Part shown: piece after piece, positions 33,401-43,253 of the stretch | How positions within the stretch are numbered: position 1 is the stretch's first letter | How the letters are laid out: every line of letters starts with the position of its first letter | The notes under the pieces: generated by a model | What the model was told of the DNA's origin: nothing | The model's database searches: none | The model's input: the letters and a program-made list of their open reading frames with translations, nothing else | Assembly: GCA_963082875.1 (NCBI GenBank) | Contig: OY720100.1 | Span: 17,446,591-17,510,590 of the forward strand | Reading direction: 5' to 3' | Source of the DNA: Corella eumyota | Lineage: Eukaryota > Chordata > Ascidiacea > Phlebobranchia > Corellidae | Length of the DNA stretch: 64,000 nt | Position numbers and translations under genes: made by a program

Positions 33401-36400
33401 TATTTATTGAAATGTAATAAAATTGACAATGGAAAAATCCACGTGATATCGATAAAAGTTTAAGCAAATATTAATTGTTAACCTTTAAAGGTCAAATTAT
33501 TTTGTTTGTCGGTAAATTAGTTTTTATTTATTGGTAATTCAACCATAAGGCAACTTTTGTTACTCCAACCTAGTTTAAAATGGTTCTAGTTTGCTGTATT
33601 TTGTTTAATTTGTAAGCTTGTTAATTTATTAACTTTTTGATTGGTTTTGTTTCCAAGAAAACGAAATTTTTTTTGGTCAAAACTTTTTATCGCAATTAAA
33701 TAAAAAGGGAAAATCCGAAAAAATTTAAAAATTAATTCTCAGTTTTTATGTTGTAAAAACTTATTAGTTGTCTTGTGGACGTTTGCGGTTCTATTTCCAT
33801 TCACAACGCTACAAGACAAAGATTATGACGTCATAATTATACACTTGTTGTATCATAAATACACTTAACTTATATGTCCCTCGAGTGATTAAATCGGTTT
33901 GTTTTAATGCCCAAATTAAAAGCACAAGTCGCATTATTTTCGTTTAAATCCGGTAATTAGTACTTTGTGCAACTTAAGTCGTCTTAAGGGGTTTAATAAC
34001 AAGTTAAAACCAGCAACTAACTATCGTTAAATTAACACGTGGTTTCAATTAACACGAAAATATATGATTTCTATGGAAATTAAGATAATAGCTGACCACA
34101 AGCGACTTGTTAGAGACTATACATGAATCACAATTGACCTGTTATTACGTCACAATTATACATTATACGACCACTCCTGTTTTAGTTAATTTTTAAATGT
34201 TTTTTATTCCCACGGTTTTAATTTTTTTGTTTTATTTTTTAGCAATTTTGGAGATAAAAGCGATTAAAACAGGGATTGTGACAATTATGGGGGCGACTAC
34301 ACGACGATTTATTTGCGTTTCCAAATCAGGAAAAGTTAAAGCAAAGGTGGGTTATTTATTCTTTGCTGTAGACTTATTTTTTAACTTTATCCCAGTCCTA
34401 AGTTGTACAAGTTTATTTATTTTTAAAATCGAAAATGCATTTTACAATGCGTTATTTTGGGTTGCATTTTTTTGTCATTTAAACTTGGCCAACATGGGTT
34501 TCAAATTACCAGTTTACCACTTTGTAAGCGGACATAAAGATTTATGTTTTTTTGTTCAAACTAGTTATTAAATATTTAAGTGTTTGGGTTAGGTTTTCAA
34601 GAACATTTTGTTAAGTTTAACCTTGCAGATTGTTAACTAATTAATTACATGCACCAGCCTTAATTAATAGGAGGTTTAAAACGATAATTAATTAATTATC
34701 GAGTTAGGTTGTGTAGCTAAAATTCACACGATTTTGAATTTGGGGAAATTTGGAATTGATTTTAATTTTGACAATTCGTTTGATAACTTTCCTATTGGGT
34801 TTAAGATAAAATAAATCTGTTTGTGATAATTTGAATGTTTCCTTCAATGGAACAATATCTCATCGAAATACGATTTTGAATTCGCAATACGACAAAATAT
34901 GCCAAATAGTAAATCAACCTTTTTGTTATTTATTCAACTAAAACACGATAACAGAAAAGCATAAAAACGTCAATACCTTAAGATAAAAAGCTGTAGTAGC
35001 CTCTAAAAAGGAATTCTAAAATTCCATGGTTTTTGTTTACCACATTTTTTGTTTTTTCGCGATAAAAAAATGACAAAAATTGTTTTAATAAAGTTTTCTA
35101 ATTTCCGCTATTGCAAACAGATAATTGGGACGGCACGTGGCTGGCAGGATAAAATAACAAGTCACGTGACTAAGGTTTAATTTGAACAATTAGTTTGCAA
35201 AAAACAAGATTTTTAAAAGTTTTAAACTAGTTTTATTTTTAGAATTTGTTTTTGTTGTTGTTAAACGGTAACCACTTTTCATAGTAAACACTTTGTATTG
35301 CGGTATGTAAGATGTCTATGGAACATTATGTCACTTTCCAATATTAAAACATCTTTGTTTTTGACACGCTTAACAGAGAGTAACATCTACATTCAAGCTG
35401 GTATAAAGACTTACTGTTAAAATCACGGTTTAGACAGCCACGCGAGTGCTAAAACAGTAAACAACAAAGTTAAAGACATGGAAATAAATGTTCCAATGTT
35501 TTGTTTGAACTTCTGTGTGGGATTTTCGACACTTTTGTCGTTGGTTTTAATTTAATTATTTAAGGTGGCGTTGTTACAACCGGATAAGTGAAATGCTTAT
35601 GAATATAAATTCAAATGAATGCCAGCCCTCGCTTTATAATAAAACGGAATTTTGATATTCTATTGAAATGATTAAGTAAATAAAATTATGCCACTCTTAA
35701 TTAATATCACCCAGCTAGATGATATATTAGAAGCCATGAATAATAATCATCAATAACCTTTATATCAAATCAACTTATTTGACAAAATATAACAAAAATT
35801 AACTTATTTTTAAAAATATATCAAAATATTGACAATTTGTTTATTTTTTGTCGAACCACAGCCAAAATAAATGTTGATTTTGGGTCGAACTTGAAATTGT
35901 CGGTTGGGTTTCAACAAAGGAAAAGGTGCTTAGTAATACAGGGCTCACATATGATCATCTTAGCTCTAATTATCGCCTTATAACCTCCTTCTTGGTTTAA
36001 TTAACGCTCAAACTCGAGATAATTTTACACCGGGTTTTCTTTCACACACTTCAGACAATCAAAACATTGCGGTTCTAACTCGGTGGAAGATCAGGATTAA
36101 AATCGTTTTTTTGAAATCGTATAACATACAACAGCTTGTTGAATTTTGTTGTTTTGTGATTAAGGGAATTACGCAATTAATAAGTGGTTTGTTTATAACC
36201 TTTGATACCATAATTTCGATTGCTTAATCCTTATGACAAAACCTATTTACTTAAACTAAATTTAAAAGTTTATTTTTACCCGTTGTCCAAACATATCCCA
36301 TAATGTGCTTAATGATATATCCCTTTATTTGCACAACGGTTGACGCGCTATTTGAAATTTGATAAAATATTCTGAGTGAAAACCCGTTAAGTTTTAGAAA

Positions 36401-37949
36401 TCTCATGGGTTTGTTCATTTATAAGTGGGGCCGTCATAACCTTAGTCTAACTTTAATCAGTTCACCGATCTCGACATAGCCTAACCTTAGTCATGGGTAA
36501 GCTACATTTGCACAAAACTCGTGGGAAAACTTTGACGTTTTATTTCCTCGTTCAATAAGAGCCTTACTGACGCAAATACCAATATCTAATATATAGTTCC
36601 GAATGCTTAATACAGGGTTAATTATGTGATATATTTGAATAAATATTAGGGGTTATTTTGCGTTGGGAATTTGGAGTTTTTGAAATTCCTGTTACGTCAA
36701 AACATTTGCGCAAAGCCGGAACAATTAGACAGCAATTTAAGGGTTTAAAGATTATCGCTAAAACTTTTTATTATAAAACTGATGTTACTGATATCTTTTG
36801 TTAAAGTTGTACAAAAGGTTGTTATTTTAAGCTTGGTTTTCATGGATAAATGTTTCAAATGTCAGAACATTTTGTTACTTTGTGTCGCTGTGATTTTCTA
36901 AAACTACAAAGTTAATACTTTTCGACATTAAATATTGAATTATTAAAACATTTTTGACAGAATTTTAACTTGTCAAAATATTAGTTTTATAATTTAAAAA
37001 AAATACCCCCAAGTTAAGATTTTTTAATAAAACCTTAAATTTTAATTTAATTTTGTTTTAATTGCATTTTAAAATCTTGTTAAATTAAGCCCCCAACGTA
37101 AGAATGCAGCAGAAGTGAATTGAACCTTGTCGAATTGTCCATAAATAAAGTTTAATTGTTAAAACTTACAATCATTAAGCTAAAAAATGGGTTTAAACTT
37201 TAATGTAACTTGATCTTCGTTTCCTGGTCGGTGTACAAACACACAACACGCGAGTTTTTTATTGACTGACATGGTCTTTGTGTTAGGTTAAACTACATTG
37301 TTGTGGGATTGAATTTAATTGAAACGAGGTCGGAATGTTCAACTTTTGATTGACAACTTTGGGACAGTTTTTGTTTAATTAGGGACAATGTTAATAAAAC
37401 ACACGAAAATTGCAAAACTTTAAAAGAAAACTTAAATATTTACTTATTCGAATTAATTTTAAAATTTAAATAAATAATTTAAAATTATTTTTTTTGCAGA
37501 AATCGTTCTCCAAAAACCGCTGCATATTTAAAGAGAATTTTCTCCCCAATAAGCTCAACCAATACGAGAGTTTATCATGCAAGGGCTGCTTCTTACATGT
37601 CAATAAAAAGGGAAAAGTCAAGAAGTTGAGAAACATCAACCCCAACTCGAGGACGAGTTTCTTCCTCCCTCGAATGATCGTGTTCGAATCCGGGCGAGCG
37701 AAGCGACTCGCCGAGGCCAAAAGAGGGAAAGTTTTAACGATGGATATCTCGAATATGACGTCATCGGAGCATAGCAACGATGTGGCAACAACAACTTTGT
37801 CTTACAACGAGCTAGACTCTGATATTGTTGAGAATTCTGAGTTTGAATTATTACCTAGAAGTCGCAAGAATGGAAAACACTCGAACCGAAAGACAGACAA
37901 AAGGGCGACCCGAAAACAAAGTGTTCCAGACAAGAAATTAAACAAGTGA
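30459..37949 (+). CDS. FGF4/5/6: Fibroblast growth factor, FGF4/5/6-like, with long basic N-terminal region
   Basis: Three exons, 30459-31149, 34243-34346 and 37500-37949; 414 residues from the first ATG. Exon 2 is 104 bp, a size and phase typical of FGF genes. The core runs from about residue 197: RRQRLYSKIGNSFHLAVYNN, LEIKAIKTGIVTIMGATTRR, FICVSKSGKVKAK, NRCIFKENFLPNKLNQYES, and RTSFFLPRM. LYSKIGNSFHLAVY, NQYES and FLPR are closest to vertebrate FGF4/5/6. FGFs are secreted ligands of receptor tyrosine kinases. Residues 60-84 (from ATG 30636) form a good signal peptide (MELTLTKLIFLLILFIAISV), so 30636 or 30606 may be the true start and the first 49-59 residues an extension. Residues 127-165 are Lys/Arg-rich with a KHKR furin-like site. 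A tail of about 80 residues follows the core and ends in a basic stretch. Subfamily assignment is less sure than FGF itself. Confidence 0.88.
31150..34242 (+). other. FGF intron 1
   Basis: A 3.1-kb intron, about ten times longer than most introns in the window. It carries four exact TGACGTCA palindromes (32576-32583, 32729-32736, 33032-33039, 33826-33833) and several CACGTG E-boxes (for example near 32498, 32711 and 33441). No full-length SINE is visible. Reading frames here (31597 -, 32220 -, 32257 +, 32740 -) look non-coding. An intronic enhancer is plausible. Confidence 0.5.
32576..33833. promoter_or_regulatory. Intronic cluster of four TGACGTCA palindromes
   Basis: Exact CRE/ATF palindromes at 32576-32583, 32729-32736, 33032-33039 and 33826-33833 inside FGF intron 1, three of them within 465 bp. 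Two have the same context TGACGTCATAA. Candidate enhancer for the host FGF gene; function inferred only. Confidence 0.45.
34347..37499 (+). other. FGF intron 2
   Basis: A 3.15-kb intron, AT-rich, with no coding exon and no recognisable SINE. It contains isolated CACGTG motifs (about 35137 and 35162) and scattered partial CRE half sites. No other structure recognised. Confidence 0.45.
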
Positions 37950-40684
37950 ACCCCATGTTCTAGTCAAGGTATTAACCCTCTGAGTGGGTGAAGTAAAAGG
38001 GGGTCCTGGGATCGAACCCCACCCCTATGGAGACGCCAGTCTTTAGTGGAATGGAATTCGATAAAAATAGAAGAGATGAGAAAAGAGAAAAAAGCAAACC
38101 GAGAGAGGTTAAAAGAAAAAAAGAAACTTTTAACGGAGTGATTTTTGTTTGTTTGTGAAATTTTCAGCAGTTTAAAAAAATAAAAAATATTATTGCCAGA
38201 AATTTATGTTTTTTTCATTTTTATTTATTTTTCGTTCTTTTCACAAACTTATTTTCACTGTAGGTAAAACATAACAATCAAATATTATTTTTTTGTTAAA
38301 ATTTGATCTTTATATTTCCTAATTAATTAAAGGTAATTAATTATGCCTTCAGTCTTCAACATGCGCACTAAATTAAAATAATGTCGATTCCAAATCTTGT
38401 ACTTTTACGCACCCCGAACTAACTGGGTAAGAATTAAAAAAAAATATTTTAAATAAATTGAAATATTTTTGGTGAAAAAAACTTTTTTGTTTTTTATTTT
38501 GCATGAATTCAGTGATGTTGATATAACAAAATAAATTAATTTATTGTACGATGGTCTTTTACTTAAACAGAAATAACAATCTTTTATAAAATAACAAATT
38601 TCACGATAAAACTTTTATAAAAAGGAGTTTATTAGAATTATTTATTATTTTTATTCAATTAATCATCAAATCTAAAATTGACAACATTAATAAAATAACA
38701 GCTGTTTCATCAGACCTTTATTTCCCCTTTTAGCCTTTTTATAAGATTTAAAATAGTCAGTTTTAAACACGATTAATAAAATAAACTCAACACAGAATAA
38801 TTGTTACATTCTGCGGTGAATTCCACTCCTTTTTCCGGCGCGACGCGTTTAAACTTCCCGACGTCTGGGTACGAATTGAAAGGTGACGAAATATCAAAGG
38901 CTGAAGCACAGGTGTTGCAGAATCGGGCTAATAATTTGTTTCAAGTTATTAACAAACTGCCAACAGATTTAATCCCAAACTCAATGGGCGGAGCGACAGG
39001 ATATTACGTCATAATCGAACTGTTGATTGACGTTTTCATGATTTATGTTACTTTGGTGTGTGTGGGTTTTTTAATGATTGATTTTGAATGGTTGATCCAG
39101 TTCTTAAAAAAAAGATCAAATATATACAAATGACTCCATTATTTTACATTTTTTGCAGACTGTAGAGACGTAATAAGAATATCAAATTGTCTGCAATTGT
39201 AACAACCCTGCATTGAACATATTAGCTCTATAAATAACTCGAAGGTCATATAATTTGACCCCTAAACGTCAGTTAGAGTTTGTATTTCGGCATAAAAGTT
39301 TATTTACAATTACAAGCATTGTTACCTCACAAACTAACTATTGTGTTCGTCATAAATGAACCAATCAACCACATTAAAAAAACGAGTTTTGCTAAAGCGA
39401 AAACGAATCGACTTCAACAAAGTGTCTGGATTGAATTTAAACACAAAATATTGCTACTTCGTGGTATGTTTGCATTCTGGGTGTTTTATTGTGGTTAAGA
39501 TGAGTTTAAACGTTATATGGTAACACAATTAAACTTCTATTTAAGGTTGCTGTGACGTAGTATTTGTATTTACAATTTTTACACTTATTTTGTGAATTTT
39601 GACCAAAAAATTAAAAATTTGTTGAAGCATATAAACGTATGGTGTAGTCTCCCCTACGTCACAATCTAACTTTTTCCTACGTCACAAAAATCAAGGTCAC
39701 TCAATGTCAGATTCTCAATTTCTAACGCAAGGTTTCGCAATATTTTAAAGGAAGAGGAAATAAATGTTTAATGTTAAAATATTTTCAATAATTAGCAACA
39801 AAAATGTTAATATCTTGGATGTTTATGTAACAAGTTTGATAGGTTTTCTTTGAAATATTGTTTAGTACTTTGAAATTTAATTAATTAGCTGTGTTTAGTA
39901 TACAAAAATAAAAACTTATGTTTAATTACTTAATTAGTAGCTAACAGTAAGATTAAGTCAATTTTTAGATTATTTTTGTCAATATGTTTACGTTGTGAAA
40001 GTCGTACGATTTACAAGAACAGAGAAAAGTGTTGATAATTACAGATTCCTTTTAATTTGGGGTGTCGGTGTTTAATTAAGCATTTAACTAACTAGCTAAG
40101 GAAACAACTGAGTTGGTGTTATCTTATGGTTAAATGCCAGGTTGAAGGAAGATTATTTTGGTTTAATATCACGAGTTTAAGTTGTAATTATTGACTTAGA
40201 ATGGTAACACTTTTTAAACGTGAAACGTTTTTTAATTAACGCGGTTTAATTTTCGGTTTATTAACAGATTATTGAATTCAATTTTTTTGTTTTTTTGTAG
40301 ATTTAACAAAAACACTGTAACTGGTGTTAACATAGTGCTATTTTTTTGCATTGGTCTTTTGTAGAATCCTATCCTTTTTTAACCTAATCCAATCTTAAAT
40401 TCTAATTCTAAAGAATCTGGCAAAAATCTATTAAAAATACGTTGTTTTAATTAATCTAGAATTAAAAAAATTAAAAATTTGTTATAATTAAACTATTAAA
40501 ACTTAACTTGTTGAAAAAACAAAAAAATTAGAAATTTTACAGCGCATAGAAATCCTTTTTTTAGTTGTAATATAGTTACAATATCTATTGGATCGTAAAC
40601 TGGTTACGAGTCTAATTTCAAAAAATAAATGTTGTGAAAAAAATTCAAAATTGTTTGGTTTTAAAATTTACATTTATTTTAAAA
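37950..40684. other. Intergenic, FGF to FAM185A
   Basis: Mostly AT-rich, without SINEs. It holds the FGF 3' UTR, an isolated open frame with better-than-background composition (38801-39133) and, near 39648-39685, two direct copies of CCTACGTCACAA, another CRE-like half-site pair. No RNA gene seen. Confidence 0.45.
38816..39133 (+). CDS. Unassigned open reading frame or exon, possibly a relic
   Basis: An open frame of about 105 residues without an ATG at its start (it opens at TTG 38801, directly after a TAA). The first 65 residues (SAVNSTPFSGATRLNFPTSG, EAQVLQNRANNLFQVINKL, PTDLIPNSMGGATGYY) have protein-like composition and locally higher GC. The rest is hydrophobic and AT-driven. I do not recognise a family. 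It could be an exon of an unseen gene, a decayed gene fragment or chance. Confidence 0.2.
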   Translation: MNSTPFSGATRLNFPTSGYELKGDEISKAEAQVLQNRANNLFQVINKLPTDLIPNSMGGATGYYVIIELLIDVFMIYVTLVCVGFLMIDFEWLIQFLKKRSNIYK

Positions 40685-41710
40685 ATGTTTGCCGTAAAAT
40701 TAAGTAGAAAGTTTGCCGAATTATCGAGGATAAGTTGTCGTTGTTTTTCACGTTACACAGAAGTTAAAGTCAATCCTTTTTGGACGCTAAAATCAAGTTT
40801 AAAAAACTGTGATTTAATCTTAAAAACAAACCAAAATATTTTACACAGCGGAAAAAATTTAGTGAAACTAACTTCAAGTGATTTAAAAAATCAACAATGT
40901 GTGTTTGAATACAATAAACTAAACAATGAGGTTGGGTTATTTTGTGATAATTTGAACTATGAAAAAGTGAATTTATGTTTGGAGTTTGCAGCTGCATTTA
41001 ATTTAAATGTGGATGTTTTAAATGGAGATATTTCTGCTTCAGACTTAGAGTTGGATGTCGTCAACTTTCAAACTAGTTGTGGGGATATTTATTTAAACAA
41101 TATACAAGGTAAAGAAATTAAAATTAATAATTTAAAAGGAAAAATTGTATCACAAAAAGTTTTAAAAGGAAATTTGGATCTTTCTGCAAACGGAAAAATT
41201 TTAACTGAAAAACTGATCGGAACTGAAATAAAAATCAACTCAAGTGACAAAATAATTTTAACTCATGGAGTTTATGCAAATCATTTAATTGCAAACTCAA
41301 CAAAAGATTTATATTTCTCAAGTTTGCATGGAAGTTCAATTATTAATGTTGAAAATGGGGATATTAATATAGGAACTGTTGAAGGGGATTTGAAAGCAAA
41401 TACTAACAATGGAGATATTAACATTTTTGTTATAAATCATAATTTAATTGATATTATTTCTAAAGATGGAAACATTAAAATTCAAGCACAAAATGATTTA
41501 GAATCTAAAATTGATTTTAAAGCAAATGAAATTGAATTAAATGTTGAAAATTTTACTTCTTCGGAAGAAAATGATAAAGTTTGTAAAGGATTTTTGAACA
41601 AAAACAACGACAAGATGATTAAGGCAAGATCAAATAAAATCAAGTTTCAAACTTCTTCGTGGATGGACAGAACGATGGATTTTAAGAAAATTTTAAAAGC
41701 TTCAAATTAA
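40685..41710 (+). CDS. FAM185A: FAM185A-like mitochondrial protein
   Basis: Single-exon gene of 341 residues from the ATG at 40685; the frame is open further upstream only through a GTG. The N-terminus (MFAVKLSRKFAELSRISCRC) is Arg/Ser-rich and amphipathic, like a mitochondrial presequence. From about residue 95 comes a repetitive beta-rich region with recurring NGDI turns (VDVLNGDISASDL, SCGDIYLNN, INVENGDINIGTV, ANTNNGDINIF). That is the right-handed beta-repeat (DUF4097 type) of FAM185A, and the C-terminal SWMDRT also fits. Biochemical function is not established. It lies 172 bp upstream of TRMU on the same strand. Confidence 0.75.
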   Translation: MFAVKLSRKFAELSRISCRCFSRYTEVKVNPFWTLKSSLKNCDLILKTNQNILHSGKNLVKLTSSDLKNQQCVFEYNKLNNEVGLFCDNLNYEKVNLCLEFAAAFNLNVDVLNGDISASDLELDVVNFQTSCGDIYLNNIQGKEIKINNLKGKIVSQKVLKGNLDLSANGKILTEKLIGTEIKINSSDKIILTHGVYANHLIANSTKDLYFSSLHGSSIINVENGDINIGTVEGDLKANTNNGDINIFVINHNLIDIISKDGNIKIQAQNDLESKIDFKANEIELNVENFTSSEENDKVCKGFLNKNNDKMIKARSNKIKFQTSSWMDRTMDFKKILKASN

Positions 41711-41882
41711 CAATAATAAGCTATTTGTAAACTTTATTTTAATTTAAAACAGTTAAGCATGGTCTCCAGTCTTCACTTTGAAAGCATTTAACCTTAGGTT
41801 ATACCTACATTTGAAATACCTTTATGTTTTTGTAAATATACTTATTTATATTTTGTTAGAAAAAATGTTAAAATAATTAAAA
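41711..41882 (+). promoter_or_regulatory. Short FAM185A-TRMU gap with possible trans-splice acceptor
   Basis: 172 bp, with no AATAAA. It ends in a T-rich tract and TTTTGTTAG at about 41851-41859, 24 bp before the TRMU ATG. A tiny uORF (ATG TTA AAA TAA) lies in between. This is compatible with spliced-leader addition to TRMU, but not proof. Confidence 0.35.
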
Positions 41883-43172
41883 ATGTCGAAAATAATTTGT
41901 GCAATATCAGGAGGGGTCGATAGTGCAGTGGCTGCCTTCCTACTAAGAAACAAAGGTTACAAAGTTCATGGAATTTTCATGAAAAATTGGGATTTAAACG
42001 AAGAAATCGGGCAATGTACAAACAATAACGATCGTGAATATGCCATGAAAGTTTGTAAAACTTTAGAAATTCCATTCCATGAAATGAATCTTGTTAAAGA
42101 ATACTGGAATTATGTGTTTGAACCCCTTTTAAGAGGATATGAGTTAGGGAAAACCCCTAATCCTGATGCCTTGTGTAATAAATATATTAAATTTGATGCC
42201 CTTATAAAAAAATCAAGGCAATTATTCGATTCTGATATAATTTTGACCACAGGACATTACGCAAGAACAACATTAGGGGATAAAGTTTTAGATGGAACAA
42301 AATTTAATGATATTGAGCAACAATTGTTAAAAGCTAAAGATTCGTTTAAAGACCAGACATTTTTCCTTCATAAAATTAATTCTTTAACTTTACAAAACAT
42401 TTATTTTCCACTGGAAAATTTACTTAAATCAGAAGTGAAACAAATTGCTCAAAATTCACCGATTTCATTTACTTTAAATAGAAAAGAAAGCATGGGAATC
42501 TGTTTTATTGGAAGTAGAAACTTCACTGAATTTATCGAGAGTTACATCGCTCCAAAACCGGGCAAATTTCATTGTTTAGAAAGTGGAAAAATAGTGGGAG
42601 AACATAATTCTTATTTCTCTAAAACTGTCGGGCAAAGATCCAATATTCCCGGGATGGTAAACTCTTATGCTGTCCTACACAGGAATGTTGAAACAGGAGA
42701 TGTGATCGTTGTGCCCGGCACGCGGCATTCGTCATTTTTCAACAGAAGTCTCATTTCTACAAAAATTAATTGGATCACGAAAATTCCAACAGAATTAGAA
42801 AAAAACAAAACCATGAAATGCCAGTTTCGTGTTTATCATAGAGAGCCTTTGATTGATTGCGTTGTTCATTTATTAGATGATGAAAATTTGTTGATAATTC
42901 TTAAACATCCAATTCGTGCGATTACGGTCGGACAAGATGCTGTTCTTTATCACAGTGACATCTGTTTAGGTGGTTCTAATATTATTGATGTTGGCCCCTC
43001 GATGTATGAATGTAGATCGGGTGAAATTGAGTTTAATTTTTATCGTAAAAATCCTCAAATTTGGTTGGATTTGGTAAAACAATTTGGCAACACTGTGGCA
43101 GCGTTTCCAGATAATTTATCAAACGAAGAAATTGATAATTATATTTGGGAGACACAGAAAATGAACCTGTAA
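41883..43172 (+). CDS. TRMU: Mitochondrial tRNA-specific 2-thiouridylase 1
   Basis: Intronless, 429 residues. TRMU/MnmA installs sulfur at C2 of the wobble uridine of mitochondrial tRNA-Lys, -Glu and -Gln. The PP-loop SGGVDS is at residues 9-14. The first catalytic Cys is C98 in TPNPDALCNKY, KDQTFFLHKI is near 156-165, and the second catalytic Cys is C207 in MGICFIG. The C-terminal beta domain follows (GDVIVVPGTRH and GQDAVLYHSD). Length matches the animal family (about 420). The start ATG places the PP-loop at the same distance as in human TRMU. It sits between FAM185A (172 bp upstream) and RIC8 (81 bp downstream), all on the same strand. Confidence 0.95.
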   Translation: MSKIICAISGGVDSAVAAFLLRNKGYKVHGIFMKNWDLNEEIGQCTNNNDREYAMKVCKTLEIPFHEMNLVKEYWNYVFEPLLRGYELGKTPNPDALCNKYIKFDALIKKSRQLFDSDIILTTGHYARTTLGDKVLDGTKFNDIEQQLLKAKDSFKDQTFFLHKINSLTLQNIYFPLENLLKSEVKQIAQNSPISFTLNRKESMGICFIGSRNFTEFIESYIAPKPGKFHCLESGKIVGEHNSYFSKTVGQRSNIPGMVNSYAVLHRNVETGDVIVVPGTRHSSFFNRSLISTKINWITKIPTELEKNKTMKCQFRVYHREPLIDCVVHLLDDENLLIILKHPIRAITVGQDAVLYHSDICLGGSNIIDVGPSMYECRSGEIEFNFYRKNPQIWLDLVKQFGNTVAAFPDNLSNEEIDNYIWETQKMNL

Positions 43173-43253
43173 TATAATTATATTAATTAATATTTAATTT
43201 TTTATTCTTTTTTTTATAGATTTTAATAAATTAGTAAATAATTAAATTACAAA
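43173..43253 (+). promoter_or_regulatory. TRMU-RIC8 gap with strong acceptor-like site
   Basis: Only 81 bp separate the TRMU stop from the RIC8 ATG. A long pyrimidine tract ending TTTTTTTTATAG (AG at 43218-43219) lies 34 bp before the ATG. There is no room for a conventional promoter and no AATAAA before the tract. Ciona is known to use spliced-leader trans-splicing and operons, so this is a candidate trans-splice acceptor. Confidence 0.45.

Noticed and set aside
40634-40684. N-terminal extension of FAM185A
   Set aside because: The upstream frame begins at GTG, an unlikely start; the ATG at 40685 gives a good mitochondrial presequence.
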